This document shows, piece after piece, positions 13,501 to 26,855 of a stretch of 64,000 bases of DNA; position 1 is the stretch's first letter, and each line of letters starts with the position of its first letter. The stretch spans positions 15,446,574 to 15,510,573 of the forward strand of contig CM063256.1 in the NCBI GenBank assembly GCA_032158295.1, in the 5' to 3' direction. A model generated the notes under the pieces. That model was not told where the DNA came from. It did no database searches and saw nothing but the letters and a program-made list of their open reading frames with translations. Position numbers and translations under genes: made by a program. The stretch comes from Pycnopodia helianthoides (taxonomy: Eukaryota; Echinodermata; Asteroidea; Forcipulatida; Asteriidae).

Positions 13501-16500
13501 CGATGGAGGACAGTCATATTTGACCACAAGGTGCAGAGGTTTTCTCTTAATGTAAAGCAGTATAGTAACTAAATATTTCCAAATAGTTTTTAAATTATGG
13601 TTGATGTCTCCGTATGCAAAGAATGCACTAAAATAACAAGGTTAGAGAAGTCCCTTGAAGCCGTAAAAGAAGCCAGTGATTTTATTTTACAACTGTGACG
13701 CTGAGCAGCTTTCAATTACATAGTTATCATTGTATACACTTCGAGAAATGCCCAGCTGTTTGAATCATTTTGTAGAGTCAGACAAAATATTAGTTTTTCT
13801 TCCCGTACATAAAACCCCATCATAAAACATATCATTAAATGTGGAATAGGGAACTGGCGGCTGTTTGCAGAGGCACTCTGGTGCCAGCTGTGATGAGACG
13901 TTGTAATTTATTGCACAACATATCAGATACAATCCCCCTGCAGTGAAATATGAACATTAGAGAACGGGTGACATGAAACATCTGTTGATGTGCGAGTAGA
14001 CGTGGAACCAGCGTGATGTAGGAGGGTGTTGCATTCTTACCATGTCTGAGGATTGAGCTATGGCCCGGCATTCTCGCCAATCAATCACCAAATTGATGGG
14101 ATAGAGGTTCCTGGATCAAGACTTATTTTAAGTCCTCCAGATTGTGTTTATTGAATCCCTGAACCAAAGACATTGAACTAGTTGCTCAACTTTGAAGTTG
14201 ACTAAGTTTCAGGTGGTGAGTTAGCGGTTGACTAGATGTACCCACGCTGCTGCCAATATGTTTACGATCATGTTCAAATCGGAAAGAGGCTTGCTAGTGC
14301 TACGCAAATTGGTCCTGTTTTCGAGTCAGTGTTCATTATCGGTTACCGGGGTATCGAATCTGACATAATGCCCGCAGGGTTGGTAAGGGTTTAATTAGTA
14401 GACTCTTGATCGTCCGAGCAAAGGTGTTGTAATTAATTACAGAAAATACACCTGACTCCTGGAATGGTGAATGGAGATGTCATTCCTTGTAAGAACACTT
14501 GTTGAAAACACACGGGCTGTAAAATGAAGTGGACTCCATGTTGATTTGGTCTATATAGGTATGGTGGAGAAAAAACATGCTGAACATCCTGCGTTATTGA
14601 AGGTCGTCCTCCGCTGGACATTCGAACAATATATATTTCCATGTTCGTTCCCAATTAAGGGTTCTGTGATATTCGACACTGCAATCTTTCTCCCTTAATG
14701 ATAGTTGCTTGATTTGGTAAACCTTGCTATTTGTTTTCTAGATTCTAGGGCTGTCAGAGCACACATTGGGAGGCGGGTTACAGTGATGGGTAAATACCAC
14801 CTGAATACGAAAGTCGTCGTGTTGTACAAAATTACCACTGCAGTTTGAGTTGGGGGGGGGGGGACATTAGTGATTTGAGTTGGAAAAAAAACATTAGTGT
14901 ACGACAGACACGTGTGGTAATGGACTTCAATTTAACCGGGGAAAACTCGGGTATGAATCTAAAGGATTACAAATTGCCCTAAATTCTCATTAACTTCTCT
15001 GTCTCGAGTATCTATCGGTGGATATTATCGTGTGTGAACGCACACTGCACTTTGAGGTGTCATGGGGCAGATCTCTTTAAGTTTTCAGAGCGATGCGTTT
15101 GCACGCATCATAAATTAGTTTGATCTCTGTAAATTTCGCCGGATTGAACGGGTAGCGCGGGAAAAAAAATCTGTCGCGACGCGCCTTGTCTTTTTCCATA
15201 AAACAGAGTCGTCGGTAGGCCCACTCGATGAATTGGTCACCTCAACACGTATAAAAACAGCTGTGCTTTGTCACTTAAATGAAATATGTCCGACTTGTAT
15301 CTTTTGATCGCCAGAGTAATTCGCAGTGAATGTGCCACAAATTGAAATCAGAATCTAGGGAATTCGAAACAGCCTAATGATAGCCAGATCGATAATTTAA
15401 TAAGATAAATCTCGCGGGATTTCGTGTACTTTCTGATGATGTACGTGAAGTGTTATTAAGGTTGGGGGAGGTTAACATCTGTAACACTCTCAGTGTAAAA
15501 CCAAAGTGCAATTTATCTGATCGTATACGTACACAGCGGGGGACACTAATTTTAATTAACTTACTCCTTGGGAAATGGACCAAATTCTGCATGAATCATG
15601 GAAAAATCAATGTCTTTCGCTGGAAAGTGGAAAATGATAAATTGTTGACTTCATGCTTGACCTCTTTATAGTGAAGATAAATGATGATTAACACCTGGTT
15701 ATAGCTAGCCTCGTCATTGGTAAACATTATGAGCTTATGAACGAGCCTGAGGTCAACGCATGCTGGGGAAGGTCATGGGAGTTAGCATGGTAACAGCAGG
15801 AATCGAAATAGTATAGCGGTGGAATACTTCAAAGCATGTTCACCGTGGCTTGATGAACAAAGAACTGCATTTTTGTGGTTCAGTCGCAATTTTGAACAGT
15901 TAATATTCGCTCGTAGAGTGATGACAGCTTCATTTCTTGAAAACAAGTGATTTCTCCTTCAGTTTTTGCCCCCCCCCCCCCACACACACACACCCCCTTA
16001 ACTGACCTGTAACGACGCCGGACGCTATTGAATATCGTACAAACTTAAAGGTGTAGTACAGATTTTTAATGATCGAAGAGGCAAGTTCTGATAGCTTCCT
16101 TTTTTAGAATCTGGACACCAGCATCAAATGTCCTTTGAAGTATTAATGGATGAGATATTGTCATGTGGGAGAATCTTGCTCCGATACTTATCAATTTGCC
16201 AAATAGAGGGAAGCAGATACTCACAACAATTTATACGGATTTCTCCCTTTTTTCTCCCTTTTTCAACTGTTTGTTGAAAACGAGAGTGTAGGAATTCATT
16301 TAACCTGTGAAATAATTTTTCAATCTTGTAAACAACGGAAATTCAAAAAGTTGTTTTTTCTGAAGATGATGGTCTGACTCTCAGCAGCTGTTCCAAGTCA
16401 TCCTTTCCTCGACCGAGAACTTGTTGGTGTTTTTTTGCTAGTGTTAATTTGAAGCGTGGTACAGAAGGGACGGTGCAAATTGCAATGCGAATATTTATGA

Positions 16501-19500
16501 TGTAGTGAAAAAAAGACGGTGATTAGCGAAGCCCAGATTAACTACCGAGATTATATTCCTTTGGAGTTCTGCGCATGGGCGATTTTAAAGATGTTGAAAA
16601 GCTTGAAAATTGGTAACGGTTCTGGGTACATCTTGAGTTAAGTGGAGTTTGTTTACGGGATCGTGTAAACACTTGTTAAAGTCAAATCACCTTGACAAAG
16701 ACTCTCCCATTAATCACTGAAAGACCGGGTCGAACGGGTCAGACCGCGGGTTGAAATAGAACCTGTTCAAAACAGACCGTTCCCGCCATCTGCAGTAACC
16801 GATACCGCAGAGTGAAGAAATTGGCAGCGAACGTTTACGCTGGCTGTTTGCAGGATCTACCTGGAATGAGCACCATGATTATGGAATGAGATCTATTGTT
16901 ACTGTCAGTATGGACTGATGGGTTGCGTAAAGTATCGTCTCCTCCAAGAATTAATTTGGCAAGACGATCTACAAAGATTTAGCTGTGCAAATCTGGAGAT
17001 AGGAAAAAAAAGTCCTGAAAACGATATGTGACGGCTAGGGTGTGGAAGTGGACGAATTGATGCGCTGTGGAAATTCTAGACGTTAAAGTCGGATTTTGGG
17101 GGGAAATGTTTCCGATGTTGCTGTCGTTTGCATTTTATGGCCATCAGTAACTTTGTCGGGTACCTAGCTAATTTGTTTGCGCCGGTATGTGTGCATAAAC
17201 AGTGGAACCAGACTGTTTGAGCGCGCGCTGTTGTGCAGCTTGTGTGCATGACTTAAAATGAACATGACATGTGTCAACTACGTTGTCTAAAACTGCTTGT
17301 TATTTTTTAAAGGAAATTTTAGATGGGTCCCACTTATTGTCTTTTGCTTCATTTATCAGTTATCAAAACACAGTGGAACTCCCATGAGGGCTGAACATCG
17401 GCTTGAACTGCCTTCAAATAAACCTGTCACATTTTTTCGGCAGTGCTTCCGTTACTTGGTATTTGATTTTTTCATTTTGACTAATTTGTGAAAAGGAGTT
17501 CTTTCTTAAACAAATCTGTCGCGTCAGTCTTTGATATGTCGCTCTTTCAAGCCTCAATTTCATTACCAATATTCACGTATGTAACCTTTGACCTGAACGC
17601 GTGGATAATAATCAATATTCATATTTTCATTTTGTTGGCGGAGTGTACGATAGAGTTAATGACATATTTTCACCTGACGATGTGACGGTACACTCTCAAT
17701 TAAGGCAGGTGGACCGGAGAAAGGCAGTAATCAATGCAAGACAAATCAATGTTCTCGGTCCTTTTTTGTACTTTCGTATTCAGATTGTCCGTATTTTTGC
17801 ATCACTTTCAGTACGAAGGATTTGAAAGTGGTTTATTTTTATACGATATAATGTGTTAAAGCGATAGTCTAGACGAGGGACGAGTTAATGTATTGCGTCT
17901 CGCTCCTCTCTTAAACGCCGCGGGCGCCTTTTGGTTTTTCGCAAGGTTTCACTACGAATATTAAAGGGCTTTTTTGTAAAGTCCTGCCTTGAAAGCAGCT
18001 TCGAGAATATGGTGATTCGGAAACTAATTAGAAAAGTCATCAACTAGGTCGGTCAGTGATCTAAAATCAATCTTGTGTTGACAATTTTTTTTTTAGTATT
18101 CCTTTTGATATTCTCATATGAAGTATAGTGACGTTGCAAAATATTCATTTGTCTATAAGTAACTTTTACTTACTCGCCGTTTGTTTTTTTCTAATTGATC
18201 AAACACTGATCTAAATGTTAATATTAGTCAGCTTCCCAAATCTAGTGTTTACCGCCCTTTAGCGTAAACATATAAATTCAGTAACTGAATCATTGATAGC
18301 ATGCCGTAGGCAGCTTTGTTCGTGATAAACATTACTAGGCAAGTAACTAACGATTCTAAAACTAGATTAAGAACTCATTTCGTGTTGTCGAAAGTAAGGG
18401 AGTATTTAATTTTTCGAATGAATGTTGAGTTTCAATTGAAAAAATCTTGAGATGGCAAAAGGAAACGAACTCGACTTAATTATTTTTAAACAATTTGGTA
18501 ATAAACACTCCAGGTTGATCAACAGAGCTGTTGACTTGACTAAAGAAAAAGCAATGGATCCCAAAAGGTTGACATCAGCCAATGTACGCTATGATTAATA
18601 CATAGCTTTCTACAGAGTTCTTATTCAATCCTTAAAACAACATCGCAGTGGCACACTGCATTTTAACCATTCCGTTTAAGAGGGAAAACCTCTCCACGTC
18701 AGCTGTCTGACAAGGGGGCCCTGTTTTCCATTCCCTGGCCGGGTATTGTGAGGGTCTTATGCCTCAGCATTTCATTCTGCAAGACAAGTCTATAAAAAGC
18801 ACAAGAATCGCATGCATTCGGGAGTTTTAACCGATAAAGTGTTGTCCAAACGAATCTAATCACTGCTTTGCTAGCCAGCAGATCACCCATTTACAGGATT
18901 CCGCGTGCATGTCGACATTACCTGAGTGTTTTGCCGACAAAATCAATGCAGACGCACGAAATAAATACCTACGTACATCGCGGGCTCTTGTGTTAGTTTT
19001 GCCCTTTACTTGTGAGTAATTATTCAGTCCGATAACGGAAGGGCTACAGGGTGAACTATCCTCAATATCATCAGCTCCCTGTACTTCGCTCATTGGCCGG
19101 AGTTCAAAGTATCTAAATGTAGCGCACATCTGCACACAACGCACTCTAGTCGAGTCTTTTTGGCGCGAAATCTTTCCCGCGTTTTTGTAATTGATGCCGG
19201 TGTACGAGGGGCGGGGAGTAGTCGGCATGTCTGATGATTTGTAGGTAATCGATACATTAATAAGAGGTTTGCCCCAAACTCGCCAAAAAAGAAGTAAATT
19301 AGAACGAGAATTAAAGTGTAAGGCCTCAGTATGCCGAACTGTCAGTCTCGTGTGCAGGGGACATATTATAGCTAGACACGTTGACAATTTCATGTCTCGA
19401 TGTCTGCGAAAGTATTGTTTACAGCCGAATGAATCTTAACACTTCGGACATTGTCTTCATTCGGATGTCTTTTGCTTTTGACATTTTTGACTTGTTTTCC

Positions 19501-20624
19501 TGCGGTTGGAAAATGAGATTGGATTTCACACATGGAGTCAGTCTGATATCACTCACACATTCAATTTATTCGTTGCATCCGCCTCTTCAATTCCTAAGAA
19601 AACTAGACAAAAAGTCAGTGATCAATCTGTGAAAAGTTTCTCTCTTTTCTCGTTTTAAAGTAAGATAAGTAATGAAAAACATTTCATAAATGCCTTGTTA
19701 ACAATGGTAGGGTTGATTGAATATTTATCCAATTGTTGTCACAGTTATTTGATGATGTCATGAGCGTCTGACACGCGTTTGTAGGGAGTTGTAAACACGG
19801 GAGTTGTAAGCAAATACAACAGATGGATTAAAGCGTCTAGAGTTACCAATCAGGGAAACTTGTCTTCACAGATTATGATTTGGATTAATGTGATATGTAC
19901 AAACAGATGCATCTTTTAACAATGATGATATCGATTCACATTGCAGTCAACATTGTATGCACTCGTGTCTCGTTTTGGGTTTGGAATCCTCATCTTTCTT
20001 CTGCGCTTTCTCGCAACACAGTTGTCTTAATCAATCAACTACCCGCCCTGTCTTGACGATAGTCGTTATCAACTATACATTCCGAACAACAATTTGCATA
20101 TCGTTTGCATTATCAGAACGTACACCCATTAATCAGATTCTTATGCGAAACAGCCGTCGGTGCAGACTTCAAACAGCCGCCTGATCTTAAGAACAGCAGA
20201 CGAGGTCAAGAGTCCAATCCTCCAACGAAGGAGCGGTGGGAGCCTGTTTGGAGGAGTTTTCTTGTCTCACACTTCCGTTTGTCCACACTGTCACTCAGGT
20301 GTGCTCAACCACCACAGCCCATTCCAACTCTTCCACACTGTCATTAACCCATTATTCCCATCACATAATATACCACAGCGGTTTGCCTGCCGTGACCATT
20401 CTGTACCTGTGAAATTAAATGGGCGAAAAAAAGGCGCGCTCGGCGCCTGCTCGTTACTCTCGAGTACCGTTCAGCTCATCACAGTTGTAATTGTCTCGAC
20501 ACGTTACGTCTTCAAACACATTCGACAGATACATTTGGTGCATTCTAATTACCGTTATCTGGAACTATTTGTAGGGTCACATTTGACGAAAATAGGGCAG
20601 CTGCTCCAGATTGTCTTCAACTAT
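10521..20624. other. No supported gene
   Basis: AT-rich DNA with scattered homopolymer runs (G-run near 14852). The longest open frame (177 codons, minus strand, 18860-19393) shows no domain or codon pattern that I recognise. An ATG with a short hydrophobic stretch at 12723-12782 ends at a GTGAGT, but in the wrong splice phase for the MAM gene. Confidence 0.5.
15967..15996 (+). repeat. Poly-C/(CA)n simple repeat
   Basis: A C-run of about 13 bases is followed by (CA)n and another C-run. It is a simple low-complexity tract with no gene nearby. Confidence 0.8.
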
Positions 20625-22139
20625 GAACATTGATATAAAACATTATAGATCCGTTATGGATGCGCATCCACCACACATTGATATCAACAATATAGATCTG
20701 TTAGGGATGCGCAATCAACACACATTGATATCAAACATTATAGATCTGTTATGGATGCGCAATCACCACACATTGATATCGACGATATAGATCTGTAATG
20801 GGTCTGTCTTAAGACTTACCTTTTCCCCATTACTTTTTGATCTGTCTTGGTTTTGTCTTCTAGTGATCTTTTGTCTTATTTAGGTTTATTTTACACGCCA
20901 CTGCCCCCCCCCCACACACACACAACTTGTAAGGCGCTCTGTTCTTTATATCGCGCGGTATAAATGCTCTTTATTATTATTTATTATTATGGGTGCGCAT
21001 CCACCACACATTGATATCAACAATATAGATCTGTTATGGATGCGCAATCACCACACATTGATATCAACAATATAGATCTGTTATGGATGCGCATCCACCA
21101 CACATTGATATCAACAATATAGATCTGTTATAGATGCGCATCCACCACACATTGATATCAACAATATAGATCTGTTATGGATGCGCAATCACCACACATT
21201 GATATCAACAATATAGATCTGTTATAGATGCGCATCCACCACACATTGATATCAACAATATAGATCTGTTATAGATGCGCATCCACCACACATTGATATC
21301 AACAATATAGATCTGTTATGGATGCGCAATCACCACACGTTGATATCAACAATATAGATCTGTTATGGATGCGCAATCATCACACATTGATATCAACAAT
21401 ATAGATCTGTTATGGATGCGCAATCACCACACGTTGATATCAACAATATAGATCTGTTATGGATGCGCAATCATCACACATTGATATCAATAATATAGAT
21501 CTGTTATGGATGCGCATCCACCACACATTGATATCAACAATATAGATCTGTTCTGGGTGCGCAATCACCACACATTGATATCAACAATATAGATCTGTTC
21601 TGGGTGCGCAATCACCACACATTGATATCAACAATATAGATCTGTTATGGATGCGCAATCACCACACATTGATATCAACAATATAGATCTGTTATAGATG
21701 CGCATCCACCACACATTGATATCAACAATATAGATCTGTTATGGATGCGCAATCACCACACGTTGATATCAACAATATAGATCTGTTATGGATGCGCAAT
21801 CATCACACATTGATATCAATAATATAGATCTGTTATGGATGCGCAATCATCACACATTGATATCAACAATATAGATCTGTTATGGGTGCGCAATCACCAC
21901 ACGTTGATATCAACAATATAGATCTGTTATGGATGCGCATCCACCACACATTGATATCAACAATATAGATCTGTTCTGGATGCGCAATCATCACACATTG
22001 ATATCAATAATATAGATCTGTTATGGATGCGCAATCACCACACATTGATATCAACAATATAGATCTGTTATGGGTGCGCATCCACCACACATTGACATCA
22101 AACATTATAGATCTGTTATGGATGCGCAATCACCACACA
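20625..22139 (+). repeat. 47-bp minisatellite, about 28 units, split by an insertion
   Basis: The unit is 47 bp (TGCGCAATCACCACACATTG, ATATCAACAATATAG, ATCTGTTATGGA). Three units lie at 20661-20802 and twenty-five at 20994-22139, with a partial unit at the left edge. Variants are GCATCCACC, GCAATCACC and GCAATCATC, and ATTG or GTTG. Edge units carry a 1-bp longer AAACATTATAG form, while inner units have AACAATATAG. The unit is rich in palindromes: TTGATATCAA, AGATCT and, in some copies, TGGATGCGCATCCA. The copies are contiguous with no unique spacers, so this is not a CRISPR array. 47 is not a multiple of 3 and no frame spans it. Confidence 0.95.
20803..20993 (+). mobile_element. Retroposon 3'-end insertion inside the minisatellite
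   Basis: About 190 bp of unrelated sequence interrupts the 47-bp array. It ends with GGCGCTCTGTTC, ATATCGCGCGGTATAAATGC and a TTATTATTATT tail. A GCGC...TATAAATGC(TTATTA)n terminus is typical of non-LTR retroposon 3' ends. ATGGG is present on both sides and may be a short target-site duplication. The body is too short to encode reverse transcriptase, so it is a 5'-truncated copy. Confidence 0.6.
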
Positions 22140-25100
22140 AAACCAATTACTCTGGTGTGGCCATTTTGTTTTGGACGCATCGTCGGCAAATACAAGGTGC
22201 GGAGAACTATCGATTGAACTTTTGGCTAGAAAAAAACCACTCCTACTTGAAATTCAATGAAAAGTGACAAAGCCAGCCATAATATCCATACCGAGGCTGG
22301 AAGGGGATTGACGGCATTGTGTAACAAGGAATAAAACTGCAACTCATAATGTTGGTTGGTGTCGGAAATCTGACATTGGTATTATATCTTGTGATTTCAA
22401 CCTGCGTTATTAAAATTGAGCACCCTGACTTTTTCATACCACTTGTGTTCTTGAAGAGCCACCTGGAACCAGACTTTTTATTTTGCATCCGTGGTATACC
22501 ACTGATAACCACCTCAGATTTCATATTTGACCCGCAGCCATATCTAAAACCAGACATCCAACCTGGTCCCTGCTGGATCATATCGTGATATTTTATTCCA
22601 AATAAAACACCACCAGTGTCTGTGGTGCTAGGAGGGTAGTATGAAATTAACCAATCGCTACAGCTTCAGAGCACGAACTGTGGTCGTATTACGTATTTGT
22701 CTTAGGGTCTGGTGCTTTTCGATATGTCCACGCGGCGTAACATCCATCTCGTGTAGCGCGTAAAACAACAACGCGACAGATCGTTTTCAGCGCAGCGATG
22801 TTTGTCTTGAGCCTGGTGCTTAACGCAAAATGAAATTTAAGGCAATTTTGTTCCATTTTTGCCAAGCTGAAGTGTGGTGGAATGTGGGTCATATTGTGTG
22901 TATTACAAGCGTCTATGTACATCCGCGAGCTCCCAGGGGATGCTTCGTGGATTAAGTTACACATTGTACACACAGTGCATAATAATATGAACACTGATGA
23001 TAACCAGACCGCGTTCGAAGTTGTAATTTTGGTTGTAGAATAATGCAACAGTTTAAACTGTCTGTAAAACTATTTGTGTCACCGACAGCTTTGGTAAACA
23101 AAAGTCTAGCTTTACAAGAAAAGGGGTCTCCCCTTGGTATCACTAAAGATGAAGAAATTGAAGCTTTGCGACCATTCTCCGATTTTCAGGCAATGTTAGT
23201 GTGAAAACCTGATTTGCATATCGTTTTAATATAGTCATAACCATGTCTGAGATTAGTGGTGAAGCATTTCCTCGAGAAAAAAAATATTTAGAAAAAGAAT
23301 CGGACATGAGGAGGGGGGCTCTCCAGAGATACATTGCTTAAGACATACATTAAGAATATTTCCTTTGAGTGCATTGCGCCAGTGATTCCATGAACGTTAT
23401 CAAATACTATAGACGTTACAACAACAGGAAATCCTGAGACAAAGGTGTTGGGTTGATATCGCGATGTCGTGCTGGTTTGGGTGAAACAATTGAGGTTGTA
23501 AAAAAGGATGCCACGATCGTTGTGTGGGCTGATCTAGTCATTGGGCGTATGATTTCTCAGGATTTCTCCTGATTGTTTAGGTTTTTCAGAAAGTCTCCTC
23601 AAGCCTTCCCCTTTTCCTCGAAGGAAGTAAAGAAAGGAATAGACTAGTCAACTTTGTGTTCAAACATGTAGTTGTGTCTTTCTGTTGATGCAAAATGTCT
23701 GTAAACCTCATGAATTGTAAACATTTGGGAGGTTTTTGGCATAGGAGAACCGCTGGCCATGTTCCATGATTTCCACAAAATTGTCGTCATCCCCTAATCA
23801 AAGAGAATAGACCATTGATCCAATCAACAAACTCTCTATAGCTATTGTGTCTGGAATTCCAGATCTAACTGTGAATCACCTAAGTAATCAGTGTGCATCA
23901 ACGCATCAACGCTTCCCATCAAGGATTTCCTTTGTCTTCACCTCTGCCTGGGATGGAAAGAGAGAAAAACCCAGCAAATCCAAACCAGAAAACTGTCTGA
24001 AGTGTCTGTTGTCACAATTCATAAGGAGGAATGCTTGTTTCTTTTACGCAGCGGTGACTCAGCGCGAACTTTGAGGTACGAATAATCCGATTTTTAATTC
24101 CCTTTTGACGCTGAAAATACATCACATTCTTGCGGATGTATAAACCTCTTAACAGTGCGTTGGTATTAATCGTGGATTCAGGGACAGAGGGACTGCGATG
24201 ATTCTTGAAAGACCTTTTTTTCTAAATCGGGCGAGGGGGGTTTGGTGCTTACAGTAAATAAGCTTTATCCAAAGTGCAGATACAAGAAGATTGCTCCAGG
24301 CCGGCTACCGTGTTTGAAGTATAAAACTATTGTCGTGTTTTTGGAAACGAACAAGCTTTTGCAGGTTGGGTTTGTGTTCTGGTGGATTCAAAGTTGTGTT
24401 GAGTTGTCAACAGGCCATTATGCACAAGCGCCATCTTTAAAACCAAAATACCGCTATGCTTCTTGGGAAACTGAGTACAGTTCAAAAATAAATCAAGCTG
24501 CCGTTATGGGTGCCATGCTGTAGTTTACATGTTTTTAGTCCAGGTTTTATAGTTGTTGTACCGCAACGCTTCAGAATCAGTGCGCCGTGCTGCTTTGAAT
24601 TGAATTTAACCCATTATTCTTTGCTAGCCGATCATGCGCATTGGGACATGCATGTGGCTATTATATTGTCAGTTAAGTGCTCACAAGTTGTGCACAAGTA
24701 TCAAGTAATATTGCCTTGTTTGACTTTTGATAACTCTTGAATTTTTTAAAAACTCTTTTTCTTCTTCTTCTTCTTTATGGCAACTTATATCAAATCGTTA
24801 TGGGCATGTTAAATTAGTCTGGTTACTGGTTGCTTTATTTCTAAGTTTCATGTGTGATACGTACTTCTACTCCCCCATCTTATCCCCGCCTACCCATTCC
24901 GAGGCCAACCTTATGTATCCTCTCTCCGTATATTACGTATTAATTTTACGTGGACAACGTTTTAGCTACCCTGGGAAATGATTTGCGTTTCAAGGAAAGC
25001 GTTAAGTTATTCAAGGCGGAAACCCGTAAGCGTCTTGTTGTGTAAGTTACAACCAGTTACGAGAGGTACTTGTGAATATCAACCGAGTTGCCAAGAGTAA

Positions 25101-25628
25101 GAGCTAAGGTAGAGTGTTTGTCGCCACCCTGGCTGCTGTCCACCTAGCCTGGTCGCAATCCATTCCCTGCTCATCCTATTGGGCTCTTCCTGGCGCTGCG
25201 TCTTTGATCGGCTAACTTAAGATGTCTTGGTGCAAAGCTTGGTTTAAAGTGCTGTCTTTATTTAGCCCGGACTCGGAATATATCGGTTACCAGAGTTTCT
25301 CCGGGGTACTTTGGATGGGTCAAACGCGTGGTGTTTCCGCGGCCAATGTTTCCAAGCTCGCACCACGGTCAGCCCCGAGGTGCCTGAAAGGTAAAACCAC
25401 ATGGTTCAGCCTTAATGATCAAAACACAAGGCATGTCGATTGTTGTTTTCTTCACGGGGAAGCTCGCCGTGGAAACCTGTGACAACGTCATTACCCTGGC
25501 TTGGATCTTGGAGAGCCTAGATATGTGTCGCCATATTTAATCAGGTTTCAAAGAGTCAAGCACCATTTTGCAGTGGGTTTGACAACTTCACTAAAATGTG
25601 AACGAGCACTAGTGCAACAGAGCCGTTA

Positions 25629-25807
25629 CAATAGACCTTATGCATTGACGTCACCAAATCGCCATCTTAGAGGTATGATGATGAAACAGTGGAAAACGCA
25701 AAGACGTGTACGCATGGCGCACATGATTGGCCAACGAACAACCTCCTTTTGACCTCTCGGCGAGGGCGCTATATTCAAATGACGCCATGTGCATAAAGTA
25801 TATATTC
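25629..25807. mobile_element. MITE family 1, copy A
   Basis: A ~178-bp element has imperfect inverted ends. The left end reads AATAGACCTTATGCATTGAC then GTCA; the right end is the complement of a TACTTTATGCACATGGCGTCA-type sequence. Its interior (CGCCATCTTAGAGGTA, AAACAGTGGAAAACGC, CTCCTTTTGACCTCT) matches the copy at 48809-48986 over its full length. There is no coding capacity. The left end holds a CRE-type TGACGTCA. Confidence 0.8.
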
Positions 25808-26662
25808 AAGTCACCAACGTTGGTCTTTATGATATGCCCGTACTGCTGTTGGCTTGATTAGGGCATTGTTTTCAACTCGTAAATTTAAAGTTTGAGATTT
25901 CCATCGAGTCATCAGACAGGACCTCCGAGGCTAAACTGACCCTCCATGGACTGACCATGGACTGACCATCTCGATACATTGAACAACTGTTTGTCCGAAC
26001 ACAACCTGTCCCTAGAGTTAGGTTGTAATTAATTAACGTCCCGGGAAAATACTGTAAAAAATTAAAATACAGCAGTAACGTCGTTCGAGGCAAGATCTCG
26101 TTAATTAGATCAAACTCGAAGACACCGGTGGCTGGGAAATTAAAAACGGAAATACCCAGGTCAGTTCGAGATTAAATGAAACTTTCTAAATATGGATCGA
26201 GGTCAGTCCTCAGACCACTAATTCCTCACAGAAAATTGTCAAACTTTAAAGCGGCTTTTTTGGAACTTAATCTTGTTGACTTGAATCAGCGGATCGGCCA
26301 CCTGACACTCTCAAGTATCCCACCTGCGGGAGAATTCAGAAGTTCGTGTGGTAGCACAGGGTGTTAGAGTTGGCGTGAAGAGGTACAAGAGAGACCTTGG
26401 AACGCTCGACTATGATGGACAAAGAGTGTGACAACATCTCCGCGGAAGTAGTTCGATTAAAGAATAATAGTTGAATATCAGTTGTGGGTCCATGCGGTTT
26501 GGTCTGGGCGGCAGTGGGGTGAGGGTGAGGGGGTTCACTTGAAAACTAGTTTGAATTTGCATTTGTTGCTATGGTGTTGTTTTGCCAGAGAGATGTAAAT
26601 AAATCTCCTTTTTTTGCCAAATCGCTAATTGAAACAAGATGAACTTTTTAATTGATGTTTAA

Positions 26663-26855
26663 TTTGCATCGGGTATTAAGAATACTATTTGGTTTTACCC
26701 ATACACCGATGTGTATACTGAGTACTTTCCCGAGTCTTGTGAAGAAACAAAATCCACATGCATATAACTCTTTTGGGATTCGAACCCACGACCTTTGCCA
26801 TTCTAAAATGGGTGTCTTATCACTAGATCACCAAGATTGCCCCGCAGCTAGAGAG
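26663..26855 (-). mobile_element. tRNA-derived SINE
   Basis: On the minus strand a B box GGTTCGAATCC (plus-strand 26776-26786) lies about 35 nt after an A-box-like TGGTGATCTAGTG (plus-strand 26821-26833). This is the spacing of an internal Pol III promoter. The head GGGGCAATCTTGGTGATCTA resembles a tRNA-Glu/Asp-type 5' half. A non-tRNA tail follows (minus-strand CTCGGGAAAGTACTCAGTAT, then ACACATCGGTGTATGGGTAA). The cloverleaf is not intact, so it is called a SINE rather than a tRNA gene. Confidence 0.7.

Noticed and set aside
18860..19393. 177-codon open frame on the minus strand
   Set aside because: No domain, no codon-bias signal, and about the longest frame expected by chance in 64 kb of six-frame AT-rich DNA.
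20160..20633. 157-codon open frame just before the minisatellite
   Set aside because: No recognisable motif; ends at the edge of the array and is likely chance.
20625..22139. CRISPR-like array
   Set aside because: Units are contiguous 47-bp repeats with no unique spacers, and the genome is eukaryotic.
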